DNA of 64,000 nucleotides, from assembly GCA_963971405.1 (NCBI GenBank), contig OZ020487.1, forward strand, positions 22,367,371 through 22,431,370, written 5' to 3'. The notes beneath the pieces were generated by a model. It was not told the DNA's origin, searched no databases, and saw only the letters and a program-made list of their open reading frames with translations. This document shows positions 1-10,084 of this stretch, piece by piece. Source of the stretch: Psococerastis gibbosa (lineage: Eukaryota; Arthropoda; Insecta; Psocodea; Psocidae). The stretch's first letter is position 1, and each line of letters opens with the position of its first letter. Made by a program: the position numbers and the translations under genes.

Positions 1-120
1 TTTACGTTTTAGCCCAGATAAAAACAAAGTGGTCCATTTCTGCAGTGCTAACGGTGCTATACTGAGCCCAAGCTCACGATAAATAATACATGTATCCCTA
101 TAGCGACATCCCACAGATTT

Positions 121-1530
121 TTGGGGCTCATTTTTGACCGACAACTCAAATGGAAGGAACATATTTTGCAGCTCAAAGCCAAAACAGAAAAATCGCTAAA
201 TTTACTTAAAGTGGTCGGCAACTTTCACTGGGGTGCTGATCGGCATACTCTATTAAACCTTTATAGGACCCTAGTAAGGTCAAAACTTGACTATGGCTGT
301 TTCATTTATGGCTCCGCGTCTGAAAATCTGCTACAGTGCTTAAACCCAGTACACCATCAAGCAATCCGAATATGTACCGGCGCCTTTAAATCTAGCCCTA
401 TAATGAGTATCTGTGTTGAGGCAAACGAGCCACCCCTTGCTGGTAGAAGAAATTTACTAATGCTGAAATTTTGTACAAAAATCATTCATCAACCTAACAG
501 TATCTCATTTCCAGCAGTGACTACAGAGCAGCATCACGCGAAGTACCAAAGTCGCGTCAGGTCGTCAAAACCAGTACACTACCGTAACAAATTGTTGCTG
601 CACTCCCTTAGTCACAAACTTCCTGATATCCACCCAAAAAGAACCCACACTCAACCGTACTGGCTGATTACCCCTCCCAAAATTTCATATAAGTTGCATA
701 ATATGTGTAAAAAAGACACGCCACCTCATTTGTACTTAGCAATGTTCAGGGACTTGGTCTTCAACTACCCAAGAGCCTCATGGTATCACATCTACACTGA
801 CGGCGCCAAAATGGGTAAGGGCGGGGGTGTCGGAGCTGCTTACTGCCTAAATGGATCAATCCATATGTTCCCAATGCTGCAGCACTACTCAGTTTACACA
901 GCAGAACTCTTCGCTTTATATCAAGCCGTTCTCCGTAACGTCGCGGACAGGTTGTCTCAAGCAGTCATTTTTTCTGACAGCCTTAGTGCTTTACAAACCA
1001 TCGAAAATACAAGCACTATGTGTCCGCTGGCGAATGCCATATTAACAGCCATATTAACAACGTTAAAAGATTTGCCATCCAACTCCAAAGTGCATTTTCA
1101 TTGGATACCCTCCCATGTGGGTATACAAGGAAACAGCACAGCTGATGCGGCAGCTAAAGAGGCGGCAATCATGACTGCCGCCCCTTGGGCCACTACCATT
1201 TTACCAGATGTATTCAATATAATCCAAAGGGAAACCAAAAATGCCTGGCAGGCTGCATGGCGAGACACCATTAACAATAAGTTAAGAAGCATCAAACCAG
1301 TTATTGGGGATTGGCAAACCTCATATCGCCTAAATCGATCAGAAGAGACTGCTCTTGCCAGATTGCGCATAGGGCACACCCGCCTTACCCATCGACATTT
1401 GATGTCTGGTGACCAGCCCCCTACATGCAGCAGGTGGAACACATAATTACCGAATGCCCTATATACGCAGCGGGCAGATTTTCGTTACCGAAACCACACA
1501 CCCTGCCAAACTTATTAGGGGACAAGCATG
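121..1530 (+). pseudogene. LINE pol fragment: RT C-terminus + RNase H, frame-broken
   Basis: The main frame (121-1446) carries the RT tail and an RNase H domain with its acidic residues in order: IYTDGA, AELFAL, FSDSLSAL, then HWIPSHVGIQGN with the following AD. Two breaks show it is dead. Upstream, FSPDK lies in another frame and hits stops before position 121. Near 1431 the expected Cys-His tail resumes in a third frame as QVEHIITECPIY, while the main frame runs into a stop. Known family role: reverse transcription and RNA removal during target-primed integration. Confidence 0.85.
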
Positions 1531-1632
1531 GGCCGGTCACGGCAACGTTAAGCTTTCTAAGCAAGACCGGAGTCATGCCCCACCTGTAGACTGTAGACAA
1601 AACCATTCTATAACACCCATGACTTCCGCACG

Positions 1633-1657
1633 CACACACACACACACACACACACAC
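1633..1657. repeat. (CA)n microsatellite
   Basis: About 12 CA units lie in the 3' region of the LINE, 35 bases before its A-tail. Confidence 0.95.
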
Positions 1658-2223
1658 CGACCGGCGCAAATACTCAAGAGTCCCGCGCCTTAAAAAAAAA
1701 AAAAAAAAAAATCAGAGGATGTCATGGACCACATGTTAAGATAAAAATTAATTAGTAAATTTCAGGATTCCCAAATTGCCTTTTTTACTTGATCCTTGCT
1801 AAGACTAACCTAAAATATTCAATTATATCTAATAAATGAGAAGTCGGGTGTTTATTTTCAGAATTGTAGGATTAATTTGGAAAATTTAGAATTGTCTTCA
1901 CGAGGGAATCGTACTAATTATTTTATGTATTGAAAATGTCGGAAGTTTCTGTTTATTTCTTGGTATATTAACAAACTTTAGAAACTTGCAAAGGAAATTT
2001 TTATCAAACGTATAGAGGTCTTATGAGATAGAGAAAGGTTCCGCCAGAATTGTGGTCTAAGCCAGTCTTTTTCCTCCATTCAAAAACTCCAGGAGCTGGA
2101 CAAGAAGGTTCTAACCAATGGTAGGTCTACATTGGGATGTAAATTTTAAAATCCTATGAAGAAATACAAAATATTTCACTTCACAAAAAAAAAATAATAA
2201 TAATAATAATAACTTTTACTTAC

Positions 2224-2485
2224 TGTTCATAAGGAATGCACTCTTGAAAGTAGCATTGCATGTGAAACATGTGAGGCTTTGTTTCATTGAGTGAATTTCC
2301 TCGTGCTTGGCAAGAAGTACTTTCGTGTAAGCTACATAGTCGCACTCAGAACATTTTGGAAAGACAAATGATGGAGGCGGCTGAACGTCATGTTTGGTTA
2401 GCATGTGGTACATTAACTGATTCTTCTTATGGGTCTTCATTCCACACTTTTCACAAATGGCAGGATTGATTCGTAATTGATGAAC
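2224..2485 (-). CDS. Cp190: Cp190 exon 10 (C2H2 fingers 2, 3 and start of 4)
   Basis: Finger 2 is CEKC with HMLTKH, finger 3 is CSEC with HEEIH, and finger 4 starts CFTCNATF. The exon ends in phase 1 at a GTAAGT donor before the last His pair, so at least one more exon must follow. None is seen between 1712 and 2216. Confidence 0.83.
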
Positions 2486-5400
2486 CTGAAAATAGTTTTA
2501 ACGGTTCACCGAACAGTCCACTTTCCTTCAAACTACCATATTTATCCTAACAGTACTCCATGGAAAACTCAGTCCATTCAAGTCAAACCTTACACGGGTG
2601 TAACTTTTCTAATTTCGAGATACTCCATCCGTCTGAGAAAGGTAGAATTTCGGATGGAATGGAGAATATCTAACTTAGAAAAGCGCTGTATCAGGAGGAA
2701 AAGATCTTAAACGTTATGACGTAGGTACATTCTTCCCGCTTGCAAAACTGTCTGCAGGCTACAAGTTAAAAAAAAAACACGTAGAGAAAATAATAATATT
2801 AGCATACAAGAGTCAAATGAGTGCGGAAGGACTCGTAGTTTTCAAAGCGAAGATGGCCTTTGACATCTCCACATGGTGTACAAGTCCAGGGGCCAGTAGT
2901 ATTCTCTGGATTCCATTCATTTCTAGTCACAGGAGAAATTTGGTCGTCTTCTTCTGGAGCATGAACTACAATATACGCCACAGAACCCTGAAAAACAAAA
3001 AAAAACAAAAAAAATGGTTTTCACAGTTTACCAGTGGCCCATTCCGGTGGTCTCGACTTTCCCTATCCCATAGCACTGAATTTCTCAATGGGACGATTGC
3101 ATAGTCTAGAACGGGCAGACCAATATAATATTACACAGTAATAATGGCAAGGTGAGCAATGAATTGGGACAGGAATTATCAATAATTTCTTCAAAAAAGA
3201 ATTAATTATTCAAAACCAAAAATTTGCTTGAGAAAGGAACCTGTTCGGTTTTGTTACTCTATTTAACACCTAAAACATACCTGAAGTCTTGAAGTACCTG
3301 AAGCATCGATAGAAAGGTTCCACAGAAAAATTATTTTTGAGTCATTTTTCAAGAAAAGTGAGTTTCAATTTTTTGCCCCAGAACCAAACTATGAAGGGGC
3401 AAGCGACCTAATGGATTTTGTTTACATTAATAACGACTAGAATACAATATATGTGAGTTTAGAAAATCGTTGGAGCCATTATAAAAAAAAACTAGTTTTT
3501 GGTTTTGAAGGGTGAAAAACCCGCCAAAATTGACTTAGCCCATAGTGAAAAATAAATGGTCTCGAAACATGTTTTTTGTCAACCTACATACCTTTAATAT
3601 TATAATATTTTATTAATTATCTCATTCTTATACTAATTTATAAATAGGAACGCATTTACGGGATCACTACTATCCTCCATTTCTTCATAGATTGTGTAGG
3701 TGGTAGCCTAGTAGCGAACCTCTCAAAAAACCTTTACCTTCGGATTAGAGGCATCTGCCGGGTTGCCGCCGGTTAATACTTTCAGCTTTACACTCTTCTT
3801 CCGCCCACTAACGAGATCAGGATATTTTTTAATCATCTGCAATTTTTATAATACAAACAGCCACGTAAATAATGAGTAAGTCAGTAAAAGTAAATAAGGA
3901 TCTTTGTAAACGTAAAACATTGACACTGTGAAAACTATATTAAGAGGGCATGCTACGTAGAAAATTAGCACCCCACTTTAGTGCATACAATACGTACTCT
4001 ATTTTTTTTAATCAGGTCATAAGACTATTTCCATTCTTTGAGCGATTTTCCTAACTAACCTCAGAAACAATTTTTGCTGGATTTCCGACTCCTTGAAGTC
4101 CCGGTGAATCCAATGGTACTGAGCTTCCATCAGCAGCGACTACAGAGAAGCGAACTCTTCTCTCAAAATTGTCTCTCTCATTCACTATTAGTTCTCCAGT
4201 ATGAGAAGTAGCTGTAGTAGGCGCAAGAGATACTCTCAGGGTCTCCGCCTTGGGAACCAATCTTTCGACCTTGACAGCAGTGCTTGGTGAAGATATCAAA
4301 TGGGCAGCCGAAGTGGAGGCGACTGAGACGTCAGGAATTGGTGGCTCCTCTTTTTCGGTAGGTTTACAAGAATTCTCCGTTTTTGCCACTTCAGAAAAAC
4401 GAACCCTTTTGGAAGGCTCACTTGAATCACCTTTCTTTAAAATTGGCTTGGGTGGTGGTACTGAAGCCACCTGCAAAAAATTATTTTATTTTACATTGCC
4501 CGAACTCGCAGTCAGTCGGTATTGGAATAAACAGTGTATCATATCTTTGAGTTAAAAGTCAAGCAGGCAGTAAGTTACTTCTGCTGAAAGATCCCAGAAA
4601 AGCTTAATGCACAAAGAAGTAGTCTAAACGACTACTTTTGCTCACTCTTAGATGCATTTAATCACCTTCGGCAAGAATCTAAATACTGTATATAACTTTC
4701 GTACCAGGGGTTGAGGGTCCGCAGCTAGGTGATCAGCAGATAGACGGTCAGCAGGTAGAGAATCAGGCTCGAGGTCACACCCATCCTCGTCCTCTCCTGA
4801 TATAAGTTCATTGCGGATTAACTGTTGTTTGCCGTGCTCTCTCATTTCGTTTATATCAGTCTAAAAGCAAAAATATATAATATCAGCGGTCCGATCATGG
4901 TGATTTTAATACCGGGGTTAATATAATACCCTGGTATTTAAAATATAAACAAAATAATTTTACAATGGAAAGTGCTATTCATAATTAGTTTGTTTACAGT
5001 TTTAACCCCAGGAGTAAGTTAATACCAATCGCCATGATCGGGCCGCAGAACAACATCAATAAAATATCAATAGATTCACGCAATTTATTTATATTAGTTT
5101 CGGGTTTTTTAACCCACCGTCACCAAAAACAGACACATTTAAAAATAGACCATTGTAGATCATTTAAAGTTCATACAGGAATCAAGCAGTGGTGAGGGAA
5201 CACTCACATTACCTTATATTGTTTGCTAACTATATGATTGCCTTTTTTATTTCCAAAGTTCCCAGTCTATCCAATAACCTACCCTTACTGCACATATTAT
5301 CATCACCATCATCAACATTCAGCTCCAGTTGCCCGGGAGTGTTATGTGAGCCTCTTAAAACAGATTACTAATAGTTCAAATTCCTCCTAATTAGTTCTCA

Positions 5401-8400
5401 TTACTATATAACAGCAGGCTGATCATGGCGATTATAATACCGGGGTTTATTTAATACCCTGGGATTAAAACTGTAAACAAATAAATTTTGAATAGCACTT
5501 TCCATTATAAAATTATCTTGTTTACATTTTTAATACCAGGGATTATTTAAACCCCGGTATTATAATCACCATAATCAGGCTGCTGGTATTAAAAATGTAA
5601 ACAAGATAATTTTATAATGGAAAGTGCTATTCAAAATTTGTTTGTTTACAGTTTTAATCCCAGGAATAAGTTAATACCAGGGGATTAAATAAATACCGGT
5701 ATTATAATCGCCATGATCAGCATCAGGCTGCTGTTGGACCCGCAACACAGAACGGAATACGAAGTAAATATTTATTCGAACAAAATATCTGTCGTAGAGT
5801 TCTATATCGACTTCGATGGTCAGGTGGTAACGTGCTTGCACTTGTGCGAGTCTTTACACGCCATGTAATCGGAGACGTGTCGTACTCATCACTGGTAATA
5901 ACCTACAGAGGCGACTGAAAAGGTCAATCGGATACATTCATTAAATTGTTTGTATGCGATTTATCTTTTTTTTTTTTTTAATATATATATTGGAGATATA
6001 GGATATAGGAGACTTTTGAGCGAGAAAAACATATTTTTTAGAACCTGAGGCCACGTTTCCTATGACTAGCCATTGAAAAAACGTACCAGGTGACCGGCCC
6101 CAGGATTAAACAATTATTTTTGGCCTATATGCCCTATATTCACAGACTCATTCAGACTTTTTTTTATAAAAGGTTAATCGCATACAAACAATTTAATGAA
6201 TGTATCCGAATGACCTCTTCATTTGCCTCTCTAGGTTAGTACCCGTGTTGAGTTACGACACGTCTCCGATCGCATGGCGTGTAAAGACTCGCACAAGTGC
6301 AAGCACGTTACCACCTGGCCATCGAAGTCGATTTAGTCGATATAGAACTCTACCTCTCTCAAAAAGAACAAAAGCAAACTAACCCTAATTTTCTTTGGCG
6401 CCGAGCAACCTTCTTCACCATCTCCAAGTGTAAACGGATGCTTGAGCGGAATACCCGAGTCGTGGCATAAGTGTCGGAAGGCTTCATTAACGTTAGACGT
6501 GGCCAGATTATCCGGCAATTCCTCATCAATGCTGAATCTGGTCGGCACAGGGTCAGACAGAACAACACGAACTTTACCGTCATCCCTGCAATTAAAACGA
6601 CATTGATTAAATTACTGCTGATTAAATACGTGCTTATTCAATGATAATTCATAAAGCACATAGATACTGTTTACACTAGACTACTATAGCATTATTTATG
6701 ATAGACAATGCAAATATTAGGGCAAGCTTAAGAATAAGCATTGTGGATAGAATAAGTCAGGACATAAAGTGTAGTGGAAACGACTACGACTTTCGCTCAA
6801 AACGTAGTTGCTACATATTTTGGCATTGCTTCTTATTTAATTATTATTATATTTTTATTTTTTCTTGACTGAAAAATTAATAGGAAACTTTTGTAAATAC
6901 AATTAACTTACTTCATCAACAATATAGGATCCACATTACCCATATGCAGCAATCGAGGTGGTTTAGTCCATATAGGTAACCTGCAATTCAAAACATTTTC
7001 ATTCATATTTCAATGCCTTTTTAAGTAAAGTAAGAAGACGTTTCAACTGAGATTGGGGCGTTATTGTTGAAAAAAATTATAAATATAATATAAAAATTTC
7101 ATACAATGTTAAAATGTTTAAATAAACAACATCTGCAGCCTGATCATGGCGATTATAATACCGGGGTTAATTAAATACCATGTCACGTGATGGGATTAAT
7201 TCAATTGTTTAAAATAAATGAAAAGCAAATTACAGAATTTTTAAATTGTGATGTTGGCAATGCCAAACAACTGAACTGACGCGACGCTGCCGTAGCAAAT
7301 ATAAATAGCAAATATAAACACGCATCGCCCTAGAAATAAACAAGTTTTAATATTTTGAATTAATATATTAAGGAAATAATTTGTCTAAATCTAAAGCAGA
7401 AAAAAATGAAGAAACCCACCAAAAATATAGCTGAAGATAATTCAATTGTTTAAATTTGAATTTTCCGCGCTTAGCACTGCGACGAATACCAACAAAAAAA
7501 ATTACAAAAATCTGAAATTTGCCTGTCTTTTATTTTAAACAATTGAATTAATCCCATCACGTGACATGGTATTAAATAAACCCCGGGATTATAATCGCCA
7601 TGATCAGGCTGCTGGTATCAAATTTTCCAAAAGTTTGAACTTGAAACAAGGTTAGATTTTACAACCAACCTTTTTGGTGCTTGTGGCTTTTGCTTGATGA
7701 ATTCAATAGAATTTTTCCCTTTATGAGAGGTACTTGGCAAAATGTTAGATGAAACATTCTTCAACTGAGACTTCACTTCAGCTGAAAGGGATGCTGCTGG
7801 TTTCATTTGTGGCTTCATTTCAGCTAAAAATGATGATGGTGATGACTTCTGAGCAGGTCTAACTTCACTAGCTTGATTTGAAGCAACGGCATAACCATCT
7901 CCCGCGCCTAAATCTTGAAGATCATTTAACGGAGTCCTTAGAAGGTTCACCAATATGTCGACACGTAGTGCAACGGCAGCATCGTAGATTCTAGCTTTAT
8001 GCTGCACATCAAATTCCATCTTCCCTGTGTACAGGAACCTGAAAATATACTTGAAGTGAACAGTTGTTCGGCGCAGTTCAATTGTTTCTATGGTATTGTG
8101 CTAACTAGAGGGAGATAAATGAAGAACCAGTTGAAATGTTCGAAATGAAAGCGAACTTCCAAACGTTTTGTCAACATCTGCGGTCGGCATCTTCAGTGGA
8201 ACTGCGTAGACTTCTAAGATTGTATCTTGGAGGCTCAGCAGCAACTGTGTGGGCAGGGGGGTGCGCTACTGATTCTACTGGTTCTTCATTCGACTTCGGC
8301 CGTGAAAGCCTTTGCTGTTAAATAGAGGGAGATAATCAATTGGTTTTTTTTGTTTTTTTTTTACCAAATGTCCCCTTTGTCCGGGGAGTTTCACAAGTAA

Positions 8401-10070
8401 AAAAAGTGAAGGGAAAGTGAGTAAATCAATTTTCCAGTGAATGTGCAACGTAGAAAATAGCCACACCAAAATCTGATCTTTTTATTCAATTTTTATTTAT
8501 ATTAAATTGACTGAGAAGGTTATGACATATTTAGCCTATTTAAGTTGTAGAAGTCTATTTGGTACATCATATTTTAAGGCATTCTTAATTTTGGTTTTCC
8601 TGAAAGTTACTGGGAACCAAAATTTCCCACAGTAAAGTTCATGGAAAAACCATAACACAAATAATTAAAAATACCTTATTATGTGATGCATGAAAAAGTC
8701 TTACTACAACATGAACAGACCAAATTTTTAATAATATGCATATTAAATTTAATAGAAAATATTAAGTATCGAATTTTGGAGTGCCAATTTTCTATGTTCT
8801 ATATCCTCTTGCGTCACTTACATAGGCATCTGTCATATACCACCGGTCTCTCCTCAGTTGAGGAAGAAGCTATTCCAGAGAGGAGCTTAAACTAAGAAAA
8901 CAAAACTACTTACGAAATAATAGGAAGAACTGCATCAGGCTGCATGTTGCATTCAAGATCATAAATATCTCCGAGAACAGGATCCTTTATCAATTTATCA
9001 CTGTCGAAATAATCACCGCACGCACAAAGTACTAGCCGATGCACCTGAAATTTTAATTTTTTAATTTTTAATTTTTATTAACATATAAATCACAAGCCAA
9101 AGGAATATAACCTAATGACGGTTAATAAAAATCACGGCCTCCGGCGCAATTTGTGTCAAAGCAAAATTGGCTTATAATATAGCCAACTAGCCCGATGACA
9201 GGTGAAATTTTTACATTTCTTTGAAACTTAAATTAGAATTTGGTACCTAAGTTTAAGCTTCAAAAATAATAATACTAAAGGGATTTAGGAAGAAGAAGAA
9301 GAAGGCCAAGGCTGAGATACAGAAACCAGATTGAGGACTATCTTCAGAAGAGTGGAAATGGTACCAGAGAACGGGTTGAATAACCAGAAGTGGAGACAAG
9401 AGGGAGTGGAGCCAGTGGAGGAGGCTCACAAATTACACCCGGGGAACTGGAGCTGATTATACAATAGATTATGAATATGGGATCGTAAAGCTGAGAGACA
9501 ATACTATATTCATTAAGTCAATATGGTATTCATTAAAAAGGGAAGGATTTTATTCACCCAATTCAATTAGAATAGAATATCTCTGTATTGAGTCATAATA
9601 TGAAACAATAGGCGTTTTTAAACTTAAGACACAATAACAGTAAGTCAATAAATTAATAAACAAATGAAGCATTTAAAAATAGCCTAGAGCAATATACCTA
9701 TAGAATCATGAATACCAATATACCTATAGAATAAGGTGACCATCCGTCCCGATTTAATTTAACATAAGAAAAAAGCATTTATCTTGGAAAATGACTGCCG
9801 TTTCACACTTTCACGGCTCTTCCTCTCTAGGATGGAGCGCTAAATGGTTGCCCGTAATGAATATTGTCTTCAGCAGTCCCTTACAAGGTACAAACCTTAG
9901 ATCAGATTTTTCATTTCACTTACTTGCACAATTTCAGAAGTTGCTGGAAATCTTAGCTTAACGTCACAGTGCATGGTATTCACGTAAAAGTTGTAAAATC
10001 TCTGAAGTAAATAGACACCCCAGTTTTCTACTTTGAGTTCCTTCTTATTTTTTATGGTAGTTTCTCCCAT
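2224..10070 (-). CDS. Cp190: Cp190-like BTB/C2H2 insulator and centrosome protein, 10 coding exons, 3' incomplete
   Basis: Coding exons in transcript order: 9924-10070, 8914-9044, 7670-8038, 6912-6980, 6384-6585, 4705-4860, 4060-4470, 3738-3836, 2808-2987, 2224-2485. They total 2026 bases (675 codons plus one base), and every junction keeps the frame. The N-terminus VENWGVYLLQRFYNFYV, followed by HRLVLCACGDYF and FLYTGKMEF, is a BTB/POZ domain (about residues 15-130) strongly reminiscent of arthropod CP190. A low-complexity acidic/Ser-Pro middle follows, then C2H2 fingers from residue about 564. The last exon breaks off inside finger 4 with a good GTAAGT donor, so the C-terminus is outside the window. 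Known role of CP190: BTB-dimerising cofactor of insulator proteins at chromatin boundaries, also centrosomal in mitosis. Another BTB-ZF family member is possible but less likely. Confidence 0.82.
2808..2987 (-). CDS. Cp190: Cp190 exon 9 (first C2H2 finger)
   Basis: 60 codons, phase 0. An acidic lead-in is followed by CTPCGDVKGHLRFENYESF and RTHL. The final His of the finger is the second residue of exon 10, so the intron splits finger 1. Confidence 0.82.
3105..3595. repeat. Dispersed repeat (copy A) in Cp190 intron
   Basis: About 500 bases match 41427-41990 in order, including the shared blocks AACACCTAAAACAT, CATCGATAGAAAGGTT, CAGAAAAATTATTTTT, GGGGCAAGCGACC and ATTAATAACGACTA. Both copies end in a GTnAACCTACAT tail like those at 33550 and 45530. 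Confidence 0.7.
3738..3836 (-). CDS. Cp190: Cp190 exon 8 (basic segment)
   Basis: 33 codons in phase 0 between TTGCAG and GTAAAG. It is rich in Lys/Arg (GRKKSVKLKVL). Confidence 0.78.
4060..4470 (-). CDS. Cp190: Cp190 exon 7 (Ser/Thr/Pro-rich, VRFS repeats)
   Basis: 137 codons, phase 0 at both ends. It opens VASVPPPKPILKK and contains two KRVRFSE/RRVRFSV motifs about 80 residues apart in an otherwise disordered stretch. The acceptor is TTTGCAG and the donor GAG|GTTAGT. Confidence 0.78.
4705..4860 (-). CDS. Cp190: Cp190 exon 6 (acidic segment)
   Basis: Exactly 52 codons in phase 0 between CTTTTAG and GTACGA. It includes the acidic run GEDEDGCDLEPD and a short SLPADRLSADHLAAD near-repeat. Confidence 0.72.
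4886..5046. mobile_element. Short hairpin MITE, GATCATGGCGATT family
   Basis: Near-perfect inverted repeat: the left arm GATCATGGTGATTTTAATACC mirrors the right arm around a short centre. It sits about 25 bases upstream of the Cp190 exon 6 acceptor, so it probably contains or abuts the branch point. It shares termini with the elements at 5412, 7134, 37713 and 43207. Confidence 0.75.
5412..5733. mobile_element. Duplicated hairpin MITE, same GATCATGGCG family
   Basis: Begins CAGCAGGCTGATCATGGCG. A first full hairpin ends near 5585 with AATCAGGCTGCTG and runs without spacer into another internal segment plus right terminus ending near 5733. Arms therefore alternate left-right-right, as if a second, 5'-deleted copy lay in tandem. 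Confidence 0.7.
5794..6353. mobile_element. Long-arm inverted-repeat element
   Basis: Arms of about 170 bases (5794-5965 and 6172-6353) are inverted copies. Shared blocks include ACGTGCTTGCACTTGTGCGA, TCGGAGACGTGTCG and ATACATTCATTAAATTGTTT. Solo arms of the same family lie at 27455-27590 and 53176-53345. It starts about 30 bases inside the intron after Cp190 exon 5. Confidence 0.8.
6384..6585 (-). CDS. Cp190: Cp190 exon 5
   Basis: Encodes a DDGKVRVVLSDPVPTRF segment and a further 50 residues including NEAFRHLCHDSG. The acceptor is TTGCAG. The donor AGG|GTTAGT is modest. An inverted-repeat element begins about 30 bases inside the following intron. Confidence 0.75.
6912..6980 (-). CDS. Cp190: Cp190 exon 4 (23-codon exon)
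   Basis: A short 69-base exon between TTGCAG and GTAAGT. It encodes LPIWTKPPRLLHMGNVD followed by PILLM. Phases 2 in and 2 out match both neighbours. Confidence 0.75.
7134..7613. mobile_element. MITE, GATCATGGCG family, long form
   Basis: About 480 bases with termini TGCAGCCTGATCATGGCG and CGCCATGATCAGGCTGC and a subterminal CACGTGATGGGATTAATTC repeated inverted at the other end. Homologous long copies lie at 37713-38190 and 43207-43633. It begins about 55 bases past the Cp190 exon 3 donor. Confidence 0.85.
7670..8038 (-). CDS. Cp190: Cp190 exon 3 (end of BTB, Ser/Lys-rich linker)
   Basis: Opens with FLYTGKMEF and an ALRVDILVNLL helix closing the BTB fold, then a Lys/Ser/Pro-rich linker. 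The chosen donor is AAAAAG|GTTGGT, which is weak but gives phase 2 and joins to exon 4. Without splicing, the frame stops about 50 bases on at 7618, next to a MITE. Confidence 0.78.
8150..8320. repeat. Dispersed repeat, CAACATCTGCGGTCG family
   Basis: Contains the blocks CAACATCTGCGGTCGGCATC, TTCAGTGGAACTGCGTAGAC and TTGGAGGCTCAGCAGCAACT. These recur at 30628, 43000, 59955 and 60833. It lies in Cp190 intron 2. Confidence 0.7.
8914..9044 (-). CDS. Cp190: Cp190 exon 2 (BTB core)
   Basis: Encodes VHRLVLCACGDYF, the BTB core helix region, through to LPIIS. It is flanked by a TTTCAG acceptor and a GTAAGT donor and ends in phase 2. Confidence 0.85.
9924..10070 (-). CDS. Cp190: Cp190 coding exon 1 (start codon, BTB N-terminus)
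   Basis: The ATG lies at 10070-10068. The exon has 49 codons and ends at CAA before a GTAAGT donor (phase 0). An acceptor (AATTTCAG) sits 14 bases upstream of the ATG, so the 5' UTR is itself spliced and its first exon lies further up. The start fits CP190: MGE followed shortly by a VENWGV motif. Confidence 0.85.
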
Positions 10071-10084
10071 TTTGACTAGAATCT

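Larger units (their letters stand above)
1..1711 (+). mobile_element. LINE (non-LTR retrotransposon), 3' part with RNase H
   Basis: The left edge holds the 3' portion of a non-LTR retrotransposon. A short stretch at about 16-84 reads FSPDKNKVVHF, typical of the end of a reverse transcriptase domain. The thumb/connection region and an RNase H domain follow, then a short 3' region with a (CA)n tract and a run of about 20 A at 1692-1711 that looks like the poly(A) tail. The 5' part lies outside the window. The element is in the opposite orientation to Cp190 and probably lies in a downstream Cp190 intron. An RNase H domain argues for the I/Jockey/R1-like branch rather than RTE; the exact clade is not resolved. 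Confidence 0.85.

Noticed and set aside
8683-8895. 70-codon frame in Cp190 intron 2
   Set aside because: It lies in a diverged relative of the TTAA MITE and carries no conserved motif.
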